A program made the position numbers and the translations under genes. A stretch of DNA of 64,000 bases, taken from contig NW_024883002.1 in NCBI RefSeq assembly GCF_019059575.1, forward strand, positions 1-64,000, written 5' to 3'. Numbering within the stretch: position 1 is the first letter of the stretch; each line of letters starts with the position of its first letter. This stretch comes from Amphibalanus amphitrite. Taxonomy: Eukaryota > Arthropoda > Thecostraca > Balanomorpha > Balanidae. Shown in pieces: positions 1 to 12,107 of the stretch. The notes under the pieces were generated by a model that saw only the letters and a program-made list of their open reading frames with translations, searched no databases and was not told the DNA's origin.

Positions 1-2520
1 TGCTCTTCATCTGCGTGAGACTTCTGAGACTGCGACCGAGGCCCGCCGCCCGTCCCGACCCCGGACGCTGGAAGGTGGGATGCTCTTCATCTGCGTGAGA
101 CTTCTGAGACTGCGACCGGAGGCCCGCCGCCCGTCCCGACCCCGGACGCTAGAAGGTGGGATGCTCTTCATCTGCGTGAGACTTCTGAGACTGCGACCGG
201 AGCCCCGCCGCCCGTCCCGACCCCGGACGCTGGAAGGTGGGATGCTCTTCATCTGCGTGAGACTTCTGAGACTGCGGCCAGAGCCCCGCCGCCCGTCCCG
301 ACCCCGGACGCTAGAAGGTGGGATGCTCTTCATCTGCGTGAGACTTCTGAGACTGCGACCGGAGCCCGCCGCCCGTCCCGACCCCGGACGCTGAAGGTGG
401 GATGCTCTTCATCTGCGTGAGACTTCTGAGACTGCGGCCAGAGCCCGCCGCCCGTCCCGACCCCGGACGCTAGAAGGTGGGATGCTCTTCATCTGCGTGA
501 GACTTCTGAGACTGCGACCGGAGGCCCGCCGCCCGTCCCGACCCCGGACGCTAGAAGGTGGGATGCTCTTCATCTGCGTGAGACTTCTGAGACTGCGACC
601 GGAGGCCCGCCGCCCGTCCCGACCCCGGACGCTGGAAGGTGGATGCTCATCATCTGCGTGAGACTTCTGAGACTGCGGCCAGCCCGCCGCCCCCGTCCCC
701 CCGGACGCTAGAAGTTGGATGCTCATCATGCGTGAGACTTCTGAGACTGCGGCCAGAGCCCCCCGCCCGTCCCGACCTCTGACGCTAGAAGTGGGATGCT
801 CATCTGCGTGAGACTTCTGAGACTGCGGCCGAGCCCCCCGCCCGTCCCGACCTCTGACGCTGGAAGGTGGGATGCTCTTCTGCGTGAGACTTCTGAGACT
901 GCGACCGGAGCCCGCCGCCCGTCCCGACCCCGGACGCTGGAAGGTGGATGCTCTTCATCTGCGTGAGACTTCTGAGACTGCGACCAGGCCCGCCGCCCGT
1001 CCCGACCCACGCTAGAAGGTGGATGCTCATCTGCGTGAGACTTCTGAGACTGCGGCCAGAGCCCCGCCGCCCGTCCCGACCCCGCTCTGAAGTGTGATGC
1101 TCTCTCTGCGTGAGACTTCTGAGACTGCGGCCAGAGCCCCGCCGCCCGTCCCGACCTCGCTGAATGGGATGCTCATCTGCGTGAGACTTCTGAGACTGCG
1201 GCCAGCCCCGCCGCCCGTCCCGACCTCTGACGCTGAAGTGGGATGCTCTTCATCTGCGTAGACTTCTGAGACTGCGACCGAGCCCGCCGCCCGTCCCGAC
1301 CTCTGACGCTGGAAGGTGGGATGCTCTTCATCTGCGTAAGACTTCTGAGACTGCGACCGGAGGCCCGCCGCCCGTCCCGACCCCGGACGCTGAAGATGGG
1401 ATGTCTTCATCTGCGTGAGACTTCTGAGACTGCGACCGGAGCCCGCCGCCCGTCCCGACCCGGACGCTAGAAGGTGGGATGCTCTTATCTGCGTGAGACT
1501 TCTGAGACTGCGACCGGAGCCCCGCCGCCCGTCCCGACCCTGACGCTGAAGTGGGATGCTCATCTGCGTGAGACTTCTGAGACTGCGGCCGAGCCCCGCC
1601 GCCCGTCCCGACCTCTGACGCTGAAGGTGGGATGCTCTTCATCTGCGTAGACTTCTGAGACTGCGACCGAGCCCCCGCCCGTCCCGACCTCTGACGCTGG
1701 AAGGTGGGATGCTCTCATCTGCGTGGACTTCTGAGACTGCGACCGGAGCCCCACGCCCGTCCCGACCCTGACGCTGGTGGGATGCTCATCATCTGCGTGA
1801 GACTTCTGAGACTGCGACCGGAGCCCCGCCCTCCCGACCCCGGACGCTAAGGTGGGATGCTCTTCATCTGCGTGAGACTTCTGAGACTGCGACCAGGCCC
1901 GCCGCCCGTCCCGACCCCGGACGCTAGAAGGTGGGATGCTCTTCATCTGCGTGAGACTTCTGAGACTGCGGCCAGAGCCCCGCCGCCCGTCCCGACCCCG
2001 GACGCTGGAAGGTGGGATGCTCTTCATCTGCGTGAGACTTCTGAGACTGCGGCCAGAGCCCCGCCGCCCGTCCCGACCCCGGACGCTGAAGGTGGGATGT
2101 CTTCATCTGCGTGAGACTTCTGAGACTGCGGCCGAGCCCCGCCGCCCGTCCCGACCCCGGACGCTGGAAGGTGGGATGCTTCTTCATCTGCGTGAGACTT
2201 CTGAGACTGCGACCGGAGCCCGCCGCCCGTCCCGACCCCGGACGCTGAAGGTGGGATGCTCTTTCTGCGTGAGACTTCTGAGACTGCGACCGGAGCCGCC
2301 GCCCGTCCCGACCCCGGGACGCTGAAGGTGGGTGCTCATCTGCGTGAGACTTCTGAGACTGCGGCCAGAGCCCGCCGCCCGTCCCGACCTCTGAAGCGGG
2401 AAGCGGCTGATGCCCGTCATCTGCGTGCGACTTCCGAGACTGCGGCTGGAGGCCTGCCGCCCGTCCCGACCCCGGACGCTAGAAGATGGGATGCTCTTCA
2501 TCTGTGTACAACTACTGGGG
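1..2520. repeat. GC-rich ~80-bp minisatellite, about 30 units
   Basis: A unit of about 79-81 bp beginning TGCTCTTCATCTGCGTGAGA repeats head to tail from base 1. The left units are regular, the middle (about 650-1800) has many small deletions, and the last recognisable unit (~2480-2520) decays into the exon that follows. Units of 81 bp keep a reading frame, so long spurious ORFs appear on both strands. The array is cut by the window edge, so its true length is unknown. Confidence 0.97.
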
Positions 2521-2627
2521 CGACGGTTGGAGCCCCGTCTCGTGTTTCCCCACCTACCTCTGAGACGGGAGTTTGTGGGTCAGTAAAAACCTCTTATTCA
2601 ACAGCACTGCCAACTGAACTGATCGAC

Positions 2628-4563
2628 ATGACGCCGTTCTCTGCAAGCGAGTACGACCTTATGTCACCCACCTGCTCTACTTCGAGGGCTTCAGTCCAGG
2701 ATGCAGGGGACCATGGCACATGGACTTTTCCTGAGCACTTGATGTGCAATCAAACAGAGATCACGGCTCCCGAGAACCACCATTTGGAGGAGAACGAATA
2801 CGGAGAACAGGGAGCTGAGTCTGATGTCAGCGACGGTGTTGAGGTGGCTCCGCCCCAGCACAGTTCTCAGTCGCGTACATCTCAGTCGGCGAGGAACGGC
2901 GCATCGTGCGGCGAAGTGCGGAAAAAAAATGTTTGCATATATTGCAAGCAAAAGAGAAATCTGATATGGCGCCATATCAAGACGGTCCACCGTGACGAGA
3001 AGGAAGTCAAGGATATCCAGGAGTGTGATTCTGAGCAGGAACGAAAAATGAAAATCACCGTGATGATCAACAAAGGCAACATGGAGCACAACAAACTCGT
3101 CCTACAAAGGGGTGAAGGTGACATGATCTTGGGAAGGAAGTCGGACCAGGCGTCCGTGGACGACTACGTGCCATGTCCTTACTGCTATCTTTTTGTGGTT
3201 AAAACCAACATGATGCAGCACATAAAACATCACTGTGTGGCTCGCAAAACAGAATGCCCAGACATTCCCACGGTGCTGGCAGAGAGCCGGACGCTCCTGA
3301 GTGACGGCCAAGAAGAAAATACTGGGTATCACAAGGACATATTGTCTCGTATGCACGACGATGCAGTTACGAAGACCATAAAGAACGATGAACTCCTGAA
3401 GAAGTGGGGTGCCAACTTGCACGCGAAACTTGGAAGGTCGGGTTTTGCGCAGATAAGCCAGCGCCTAAGGATGATGGGCGAAGTTGTCCAAGCAGCCGGA
3501 AAGAGCATGCAAGAGCTGATCAATGGCGAAGGATTTGATACGGTTGTAAGTGCCACCAAATCCGTCTGTGGGTTTGAGCAGGACAAGCTAAACGCCCACA
3601 CGGGGCTGCCCACATACAAAACTCCTTCAAAGGCCATGCGGATTGGAGGCGAACTACGACAGCTGGCTGCTCTCAAGAAGGGCATTGCGCTGATCAAGAA
3701 AGAAGAAAGCGAAGTGAAAGATGCTGAGGCGTTCTTGTATCACGTGGACCAATTCTGGAATGTGAAGATCAGCAGCGTAGCGCTGAAGAACCGCGAGTCG
3801 AACAAGTATGACAAGAAAGACATGCTGCCCTTTACCAGCGATTTGAAGCTTTTCACCGAAAAAATGAAGGAACGAGTGAAAGAAATGACAGAAAAGGGAA
3901 TACATGGCATGACAGACTATGCAAGGCTGAGCAAAGCGGTTCTCGCCCGTTTGCTAGTATTCAACAAACGCCGTCCTAAGGAGCTTAGCAGCATCCTGCT
4001 GCAATCATGGATCAACCGAGAGATGTACAAACAAGAGACGGTAGAAGAAGTGAACAAGTCAATGGGTGAAACAGAAAAGAAGTTGTTCAACGAGCTCGAC
4101 GTCGTCATGTCCCGCGGCAAGTGCGGGAACAAGGTCCCCACCCTGATACCGAGCGACTGCGCGGCTCCGCTGCAGCTACTGGTAGACAACCGGGAGACGT
4201 ACATTGACAAGGATAACAAGTATCTGTTCGCAAACCCTCTGGCGAGGACTACAGGACACTACAACGCAGGCGTGGTGCTTAAAGAGCAGTTGTCGGACAT
4301 GGCACTAAACAGGGCAGATCTCTTCCATGCAACAAAACTACGGAAATATTGTGCTACAACGTCCCAGATTCTAGAGATGGGTGAATTCGATATGGAGGTG
4401 CTCACCCGGCACATGGGACATGACAAAGACGTGCATCGTGGTTACTACAGACTGTCAGACGCTACTCACGAACTGACGCGTGCCTCCATCCTGATGATGA
4501 AGCTGGACGAAGGATGCCTCTCAAAATATAGCGGACGGAGCCTGGAGGAGATGCTCACTGAAG
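2628..4563 (+). CDS. Exon 1 of a C2H2 / tyrosine-recombinase-like gene
   Basis: This open exon encodes about 645 residues from the ATG at 2628 (MTPFSASEYDL). The frame stays open upstream into the minisatellite (to 2256), so the start is a choice. A short Cys2-His-His motif (CIYC..H..H, ~2932-2990) and a second CPYC..H..C motif (~3172-3234) look like zinc fingers. The distal part resembles a tyrosine recombinase: box I Arg in NKRRPKEL (~3966-3990), a box II-like KLRKYCATTSQ with Arg at 4341-4343 (Thr where His is usual), GH at 4416-4421, and candidate nucleophile Tyr in RGYYRL (4443-4448). The exon ends GAA G|GTAACT, phase 1, matching exon 2. Related proteins occur in fish, cnidarians and arthropods, possibly derived from a YR transposon such as a Crypton. 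That origin is inference. Confidence 0.8.
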
Positions 4564-6040
4564 GTAACTAATCGTTTGTACATGTGCTAATCGTAACATC
4601 ACCATTCGTCTGTCATTTTAGCAGACATTTCATGCAGTTAAAGCATTAACCCGCGCCCCGCTGGGGGGGGGGGCAGAATCTGCCCCCCCCCCTCCCGTTT
4701 TTCGCCAATAACTTCTAAACGCGTTACGCCAGCGACGTCAAACTTTCAGTACCTTATCATACATCAATTTGACACGTTCCCTGAAAATTTGAGCGAAATC
4801 CGTCGGAAAATTTTTGAGAAATTGACGTTTTAGTGACGTCATGTTCGCCATTTTCGCCTCAAAAACGGCAAAATTTCAAACGCCGCTAACATCTTCATTT
4901 TTAAAGGAATCAAGACGTAACAAAAAAGGTTATACGTGATTCTACTTTGTCTATCAAATGGCTATCTCGGTTTTTTGAAAATTTTGGATTTTGGCCAACA
5001 TTTTTCCAAAAAACTGACTTTTTTGGGAAAATATTTATAAAATCCAAAATTTTGAGTTTAGCGAAAAAACCGGAATATATGTCAAAGAAGTGGTCTATGT
5101 GCACCTACATACCAATTTTTAGAAGAATCGGTTCAAAAATGTGGGAGTTATTCAAAATTTTATGACGTCACGCCACACAAAAATTTTGAAAAATGATTTT
5201 TTTGGAAGTTCTAGACCTCGTACGGAAACAAAAATAGCACCATTCGATTCGCCGTGAAAAACTGCATCGGATAGACACCTTTTAAGGCCTTAACAACCAA
5301 CTTCAAAATTTGACCTCACTTGACCTGACCTTGACCTGACCTCGACCTGAAATTCATCCAGAGGTGGTCCATATCACTTATTGAGTGTGCCTATTGAATT
5401 CCATGAGTAAAATGACCCATAAAACATGTGTCGCACATGCCCTTTTCTATATTTTGTTTTTGGTGACCTGACCTGACCTGACCTGACCTTGACCTTGACC
5501 TTTGAATGACCTTGTGTGCGACGAATATTGTCTTGGTAGTCTAAGAACACGTTTTGGGCAATCAGTCTCAGTCCATTTTTCGGCAACTACGGTGCAAGGC
5601 CGATACTGTAGAAACTTGCATTTTGTACCCTTGACCTGACCTTGACCTGACCTCTGACCTACTTAAGCAAAAAAATTTGGCTCTTAAGATCCGCCTTGTT
5701 GAGAGCTTTCGATTGCCGTTTTCCCCGTCTTTCTACGACCATCGGTTCGGAAGTTAGACAGGGGGGGCAGAATCTGCCCCCCCCCAGCAGGGCGCGTATG
5801 GCTGAATAGCCCAGCGGGGCGCGGGTTAATTTGCAATGTAGTGTTAAAGAGGCAATGCAATAACACCATGAAGAGAATCGTACAGAGCGAAGGCAATGTA
5901 AGACCGTTAAAGTTCACTGGTACTACTAGGTTATATGCAGACCCATGGTGCTGTACTTCAGATGAAGGACGAGCGCGGATAGCCAAAGCAGTCCGGGTAC
6001 CACCGTAGCACATATGTTCCGTTCAGCGTTTTTTTTTCAG
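4564..6040 (+). other. Intron 1 of the recombinase-like gene
   Basis: GT at 4564 and a polypyrimidine tract ending CAG at 6040. Almost all of the intron is the TTAA element at 4650-5825. The remaining ~200 bp (5830-6040) shows no coding or RNA feature. Confidence 0.65.
4650..5825. mobile_element. TTAA-flanked TIR element (piggyBac-like MITE), 1176 bp
   Basis: The element has perfect 16-bp TIRs, CCCGCGCCCCGCTGGG at 4650 and its reverse complement ending at 5825, flanked on both sides by TTAA (4646-4649 and 5826-5829). Each end carries a G-run, GCAGAATCTGC, C-run hairpin (about 4663-4693 and 5760-5785). The interior is AT-rich and contains TGACCT direct repeats (5325-5345, 5466-5505, 5630-5660). 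It has no transposase ORF, so it is non-autonomous. TTAA target sites are typical of piggyBac, but family membership is inferred. Confidence 0.9.
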
Positions 6041-6187
6041 AAATGCTTGCCCATTATGGCAGGCACTTATTTTGCATCACACATATTCTTAAATCTGACA
6101 GAGACGGTTTTTCAGAGGACTTCGACGAGCCAGGCTCTGAAAATGAGGGCGGTCCGGCTGATGATCGCCAAGAGGACGATGAAGGAG
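6041..6187 (+). CDS. Exon 2, acidic linker (alternative start 6116)
   Basis: The exon lies between TTTTTTTTCAG (ending 6040) and GGAG|GTGAGG (donor 6188). It accepts phase 1 from exon 1 and leaves phase 1. It reads open for 49 codons and ends in an acidic Asp/Glu/Gly-rich stretch (DFDEPGSENEGGPADDRQ). A second acceptor (TTTTTCAG ending 6115) is in the same phase and would give a 24-codon exon. The acidic part is common to both versions. Only transcript data can decide between them. Confidence 0.65.
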
Positions 6188-7150
6188 GTGAGGCGCATTC
6201 ACTACATCTCTAGTGTGTTCCATGTCAAGCTTGCGGCTGAAGTGCTCTGTTGAAGGCAGTGCGTGATTTCTGTGCATACATCTTACATTCTAAGACTCAA
6301 ATTATTGAATGGAGTAGCGCGCTCAGCGAATTGCCTGGAACTGCCAAGGGGACTCCGACCGCAAGCTTGATATGGAACAGACTATAGTCCGGCCTGAAGT
6401 TTTATAGTGGGAGGGCAATTGCATAGGTGAGTTCATATGCATTTATTGAAGCACTGCGATCGATGCAGGATAATAAGCGTATCGCTCAATAACTGCATTG
6501 TCCATGCGAGAATGCCTTTACTCACGTCCGTCTGAGGAGGGAGGGAATCCGACCCATGGGCGATTTTTTTTTTTTGCAATAGCAGCTCGATGGCGGCGTG
6601 AAGCGCCGCCCGCCACCCAACCTCGTCTACCCTCGGCCTCGTTTGCAATTTTGCTAAATCTGTTACATATGAAATGTCATATGCAAAAAAGTATTTAAGC
6701 AACACTCACTGCGTCTCCTTTGGTGAAATCTTGAGCTTAACGTATTGAGACAAAATATTTTGATAAAGCTCGATAGGGCTTGTTCTAAGTTATCGAATGC
6801 TATCTTAAATTGTTCTAGCTTTTATGTTTTTTTTTTCGAGACACGTAGCGTTTCGTGCTGAAAAGCGCCATTTTTATTTTTAATGCTGGCTTTTATCATG
6901 CAAACCCTCTAAATATTGATGTAGTTAGGGAGCGAGGACTCATGAGCCCCTTTCCCATGAAAATTTGCTGTTTTTAGTTCCATGGGAGCGAAACGTAAGT
7001 GGGGTCGTATCAAGCCCCCCCTCCTCCTCAGTCGTTCTTGTTCGGGGTGGCAAAAAAAAAAGCAGTAGACAGGTGCAGGTTTAGGGGACGTCGTGCTAAC
7101 GAAACGACAAACTCAAAATCTTTAACAAGACATGAAGCGAAAAGATCTTT

Positions 7151-9075
7151 TTGGCCGGAGGAATCCAGAGCGTCGTAAGCCTCGTCGTAACTGCGACGTG
7201 TCGCAAGTTGTGTAGTAAGTCGTTTTTGGAGGGATCAATCGATGAGTAGCGTTACTTAAGTAGTAAAGCCTGTCGCAAGTTGCCTGATTTGCGACACAAC
7301 TTACGAATTTGAAATAGCAGTCGTAAGTTGTGTCGTAAGCTAACCTTGCTTTGAGGAAGAGGTCACAGGTCACAGGTCATTCGGGCCATGGTCACGAAAT
7401 TTACATGGTTAGTGTAAAATTGTTTGAACTTGAGTTAAAATTTGGTTACAATCCGTTGACGCTAACGCGAGTTATAGAGCTTGAACCGACGGGTCATCTG
7501 TGAGGCCTCAATCCGTGCCAGCGAGTGTTAAAAATGGTGCATAATATGTTATATTAAAATTCATTGGGGTATTCAGGGATACAAAGCAGCCTTATATCAT
7601 TCCAGCAACTACTGGCGAGTCCAGAAAGGCGATCTTGGACGTTGCGAGGGGCATCCCCCAAAAGATTCTCCCAATTCCAAAAACGACGTGTCTCAGATGG
7701 CCCCCATGACTCCAATTTAGCTCTGTGATGACCCCAGTTGACCTCTGTGATCTGCCGTGTCTCAGATGACCTCCGTGACCTCCCATTGAGCTCTCTCATT
7801 ACTCCGAGCTGACCTCTGTGACCTGACGTGTCTCAGATGACTTCCGAGTTTTGTGATGACCCCAAGTTGACCTCTGTGACCTGACGAGTCCTATATGACC
7901 TCCAATTGAGCTCTCTCATGACTCCGAGCTGACCTCTGTGACCTGACGTGTCCCAATTGAGCTCTGTGATGAGCCCAAGCTGACCTCTGTGACCAGACGT
8001 GTCCCAGATGATCTCAAATTGAGCTCTGTGATGACCCCAAGTTGACCTCTCTGACCTGACGTGTCCCAGATGACCTCTATGACCTCTAAGTGACCTCTGA
8101 TAACCCCAAGCTGACCTCTGTGACCTGACGTGTCCCAGCTGATCTCAAATTGAGGTCTCTGATGACCCCAAGTTGACCTCTGTGACCTGAAGTGTCCCCA
8201 GATGGCCTACAATTGAGCCCTGTGGTGACCTCAAGTTGACCTCTGTGACCTGACGTGTCTCATATGACCCCCATGACCTCCAATAGAGCTCTGTGATAAC
8301 CCCCAAGTTGACCTCTGTGACCTGACGTATCTCAGATGACCCATATGACCTCCAATTGAGCTCTGTGATGACCCCAAGTTGACCTCTGTGACTTGACGTG
8401 TCCCAGATGACCTCCGTGACCTCCAATTGAGCTCTTTGATGACCCCAAGCTGACTCTTGTGACCTGACGTGTCCCAGTTGACCTCCAATTGAGCTCTGTG
8501 ATGACCCAAAGTTAACCTCTGTGACCTGACGTGTCCCCAAGTTGACTTCTGTGACCTGACGTGTCCCAGATGACCTCTGTAACCTCCAATTGTGACCTCC
8601 AACTTCAACTCTCTTACCTCTCTGTGACTTCAAACTCTCTGAACTCATTTCTTCTAAAGCATAGCTTCTAGATGCTCTTTAGCCACGAATCTCCTGTGAT
8701 CGACCCCAAATTTTATGGCAAATTATGTGAGCGTTAGCGATCACAAGTCACCCAGTTGAGACAAAGCTTCAGAATCAGAGAACATGCTTGACCTGGCTGT
8801 CTCATAAGCTCTCAAACCAGAAAGGCGAATGTTCCGTTATGCGTGATAGAGTTTTCGACCTTACTGACGTTTACTACGGGATCAGCTGATCGTGTAGCCT
8901 TTTAAATTCTCGAGTAAAGCGGGTATTTAAGCCTCGTCGTAGCTACGTTCTGTCGTATCCTCCGACAAACCCCTCTTTCCTCAACATCCCTCCTTTTTCG
9001 CTACGACACAACTTGCGACGGGACATGTGTCGTAACTTGCGACGTGTCGTAGATGGACTTGCGACGCCCCGGCCA
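7151..9075. mobile_element. TIR element with CGTCGYAAG terminal repeats, ~1.9 kb
   Basis: The left end reads TTGGCCGGAG and soon CGTCGTAAG. The right end, reverse complemented, reads TTGGCCGGGGCGTCGCAAG. Within ~200 bp of each end, motifs like GTCGCAAGTTGTGTCG recur many times in both orientations (7140-7345 and 8935-9070). A minisatellite fills the centre. No transposase frame is visible and no clear target duplication could be defined, so exact ends are approximate. Confidence 0.55.
7690..8640. repeat. ~62-bp TGACCT-rich minisatellite
   Basis: Degenerate tandem units of about 62 bp, each containing in order GATGACCCCAAGTTGACCTC, TGTGACCTGACGTGTCCCAG and a CTCCAATTGAGCTCTGT segment. Units vary by small deletions. 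Each carries two or three TGACCT hexamers (AGGTCA on the - strand) and a TGACGT. The - strand frame stays open for >160 codons only because of the repetition, so this is not a gene. Confidence 0.9.
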
Positions 9076-9171
9076 AATTTATGTTCTCATGCATAACCAT
9101 GTAATGTTAACAGAATTACATGGTTAAGTGGTTCTATTCCTAATGTTAACTATATTTTTTAATGTCCACAG

Positions 9172-9204
9172 GCCATGAACAGCGGAAGAAGGACCGCAAA
9201 AAAA
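9172..9204 (+). CDS. Exon 3, 33-nt basic micro-exon
   Basis: Bounded by GTCCACAG (ending 9171) and GTAAGT (9205). In phase with exon 2 it encodes GHEQRKKDRKK, a basic stretch that leaves one base for exon 4. Phase consistency on both sides plus consensus splice sites support it despite its length. It may act as a nuclear localisation or DNA-contact segment; that is inference. Confidence 0.65.
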
Positions 9205-10074
9205 GTAAGTGAAAGGTTTGGCGCCTTACATCGCCTGCATCAGCTTTACGTGTTGCATTATTTTCATAAACGTATTGAAATTTCCTGCATTAAATACCCT
9301 CTTTGTTAAATTTGTATACCTTTTTATATGCAAAGAAACAATAAATGTTGATGGTTTGCCCCTCCCGATTTTTTAGACTCGCTAGTAGAGGCACCTATGT
9401 ATCTTGCGGCAATGGCTAACAAACAAAGAAAACGGCAGACAAGGAAGCATGAAGCACCAAGTCCAACACATTCTGCCGTCCAAAGTCAAAACCCCACATG
9501 TCAATTTTGGGTCATTTTTCGTTTTTTACACCATTGTGACCAGCTTGCAAAGCTCTATTTCATGCCATGAGGATTTTTTTCAAAAACCAAAAAAAGCTTT
9601 TTGGGAGAGGAAAAACAAATTTTGGAATTCACACGTCTTTGAAAAGCACGGAAGTGACACAGTCAAAACCCACTACGTCGGCGAAAACCCACACGTCATG
9701 GCTAACCTATGTGCCAGTGACAAAATCCACGTCGGTAAACCCATAGACGTTCTTGCAGATTATGAAATGCTTGCAACGTCAAAACCCAATACGTCGCTAC
9801 ACTACACAAGGACGACGTGAGGGCTTTTGACATGTGGTTATATGCTGTCTGCATTGAGTTTATCCTGTTCGGTCGCGAGGACGTATGGGTTTTTGCCGTC
9901 TTTGAAGCATCTTTAAAGCCGTATCAATGGACATCAGTATCAAATGGACGATTTGAGATACGGAGAGTGGCACGACATGCCTATAGCAAGTCTCACGGTG
10001 TTGCCGAATTCCGAAATGACAGCAGGGGACGAGTTTTGCTGAAGTGGAAAGGATGACGTCACTCAGTTGCTGGA

Positions 10075-10337
10075 GAGCTGAGGGCTGTTCACGGGCCCTG
10101 TGTGCGGTCGGACCGCACACAGCCTCCAAGCTCCGCCCACTGCGTCCCTACGTCAGCCTTCCGTCACCGCACACAGCGACCGCTGTGGCCGGTCGGGACT
10201 GGCCACAGCGGATCGTTCACCGCACGCAGCCGTGACGTCAGAGCCGCCTACCCATCCCCTACCCCCACGCCTGCTGGACGCACCGCACACACCGCACGCA
10301 GCAGTGTGCGGTGCCCGTGAACACCCCTCAGGGTCCT
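10075..10337. mobile_element. Small TIR element inside the gypsy relic, ~260 bp
   Basis: The left end reads CTGAGGGCTGTTCACGGGC and the right end, reverse complemented, CTGAGGGGTGTTCACGGGC. Both continue into CCGCACAC/GTGTGCGG motifs, so much of the element can fold back. It splits the gypsy reading: codons for AVKDPE lie on one side and LQQLSDVI on the other. The TIR is hAT-like in flavour, but no clean 8-bp duplication could be assigned. Confidence 0.65.
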
Positions 10338-10344
10338 TTACAGC

Positions 10345-10527
10345 TGCCTCTCGAACCTTCTTCTCCGTTAGCGGTGATAGGTGTTCGCCCCTGACGCAGA
10401 TGACGACCTTTTCCTCATCGGCTTCTTCTACGGGCCCTGTAGTGGACAGCCGCTGGCGTGACAGTGCGTCAGCGACAGTGATCCTGCTGGCAGGGGCGCT
10501 CGTCACTTCGTAGACGTACGGTAGCAT
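10345..10527 (-). pseudogene. Gypsy-like pol fragment after RNase H
   Basis: The - strand reads a stretch with TVADALSRQ (here ITVADALSRQ) followed by an acidic segment and SPLTEKKVREA. This matches the linker between RNase H and integrase in Ty3/gypsy polyproteins. It has no intact start or end and is interrupted downstream by the 260-bp TIR element. Confidence 0.7.
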
Positions 10528-10769
10528 TCGAGCCTACCACCTAGCAACAGGTGCTCCCGCCCAGTCTGAGAACTTAGGCGAGGAGCGTGTTCATCACGGA
10601 CTGGCCAGTCCGGAGTGTTAAACGTCGCCCTCAGAGGTAGACGTTCCACCGCTCCATTGCTTGCACGGCACTGAGGGCCTCACGGTCGGACAAAGAGCAC
10701 CGCTCGTCAGGACAAAGCACTGAGCCGTCAGGACAGCTGTGACATGATGGCACCAGCACCCAGCAGTGC

Positions 10770-11320
10770 TATCAAATGAATGATTCGGATGCGCGTGGCC
10801 GTGACGTCACCACTGTCGGTAGGTCTCGGTTTAAGGGCGTCAGAACCGGGCTGCTCGGTACCATTTTTGATGGTCTGGAACCTTGACTCTTCCCCCATCC
10901 ACTCGAACAGCACTCCTTCCGTAGAATCACAGCAAGTTGTCGGATGTAAGCGCAGACTGGGATGGAGCGATTCGACCAGCAAGTCAGCGAGAGGAAACTT
11001 CTGAGCTCCCTAACAAGTTGTGAAGGAGATTCTGGCAAGCAGAGTCTGTCGAGACCAGGCCGGAGGTGATTTGCAGAAATCGTATCAACTCACCGTGCGA
11101 GATGAACGCTGATGTTCCTGCTCTCCGGATGGGGTTCCAGTTGCTCACATGCCGACCGGAGATCGATGTTGCTGTAGACTCTGCCATGAAGTCGAGCCTG
11201 GTACTCTTCGATTGTCGAAAGAGGATATATCTCAGCCACAATATGTGAGTTGGGCCACCTGATGTCAACGCTGCCCGTTGAATTTGCGAGAGAAGACCTG
11301 CGGGTTCACCCATGAGGACG
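10770..11320 (-). pseudogene. Decayed gypsy-like reverse transcriptase
   Basis: On the - strand, several frames together show reverse-transcriptase landmarks: a palm segment with SAFISHGELIRF and GLVSTDSACQNLLHNLL (about 11000-11150), then a thumb-like RELRSFLSLTC (about 10985-11010) and VLFEWMGEE (about 10890-10920). Frames change at least twice and the YxDD motif is not recognisable. Best read as a broken Ty3/gypsy pol copy; no function expected. Confidence 0.7.
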
Positions 11321-12107
11321 CTTCAATCTTCTCCACGATGTCTTCCGCTCCTCCTGCACCTCATCTCGAACAGAGAGCAAAAGACGGCGCAGCTTGTAGT
11401 CCGTGGGCTTAGGGACGAGGATGGGACATTTGGGACGAGGATGCTGTAATGCTGGTAGCCATTGATGGTCGGGAGAATCGCATCCCCCTCCTCTTGTATG
11501 GTGAAGACCTCACCTGATGTTGGGAAATGGTGACACCCAGCTTTGCATCAGACCCAGGCCTGTGATGGCTTCCGCAGCGGCCATGTATCCACCAGGAAGA
11601 GGCTGGCATCCACCGACTGGTACCGGGCTGTGGCACGCAGACGTCGCAGAGTATTTACCTGTCACGCTGAAATGCATTCTCCCGAACCTGAGGAGGTTGG
11701 GTGTGGATGGCTCGTAAGTGCATCCCTAGAGACGGCAGACGTACTCTGCACTAAAGTCTCAAGGTCGAGCAGGTTTCACCAGCATCCACCGTAAGTGTCA
11801 TCGCTTGCCTACGCCTCTCTGCCTCCAGGATGACAGGGCCGGTCACCTTACTTACTGCAGGTGTTTACCTTGCACTGCAACACATGAAACGCCATGGTGG
11901 CCTTCTTCACTCGTGTTAACTTCCTCTTTCCGACTGCAGCATAGTGACTTCCTTCCACAGACGCGTCAGGTCACTCGTCTGGCAGGACACTGAGGGGCCC
12001 TGGCTGTTGGCATGGTCAGCGAGCCCCTAGCTCCCGCATGGCCTTCTACAGATGCTGGGTGTTCTGTCAACCGCGGCTGTCGGCTGATATTAGCCACTGC
12101 GTTGTGT
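11321..12107 (-). pseudogene. Gypsy relic, region between gag and RT
   Basis: A degenerate segment between the gag and RT pieces on the same strand, where nucleocapsid and protease would lie. A TLTVDAGETCSTL-like phrase (about 11780) may be a decayed protease active-site region (normally D-T/S-G). Frames are broken throughout. Assignment rests mainly on position. Confidence 0.35.

Larger units (their letters stand above)
6188..9171 (+). other. Intron 2 of the recombinase-like gene
   Basis: Bounded by GTGAGG at 6188 and CCACAG ending 9171. The left 960 bp (6188-7150) shows poly-T tracts but no coding signal. The rest is the TIR element at 7151-9075 with its internal minisatellite. Confidence 0.6.

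Noticed and set aside
7..2325. Overlapping ORFs of 76-178 codons on both strands in the left 2.3 kb
   Set aside because: They are frames through an ~80-bp minisatellite and encode only the same short repeat.
7690..8640. CRISPR-like array
   Set aside because: Units are contiguous degenerate tandem repeats with no unique spacers, in an animal genome.
8145..8648. 167-codon - strand ORF
   Set aside because: It is a minisatellite translation with a simple repeating peptide.
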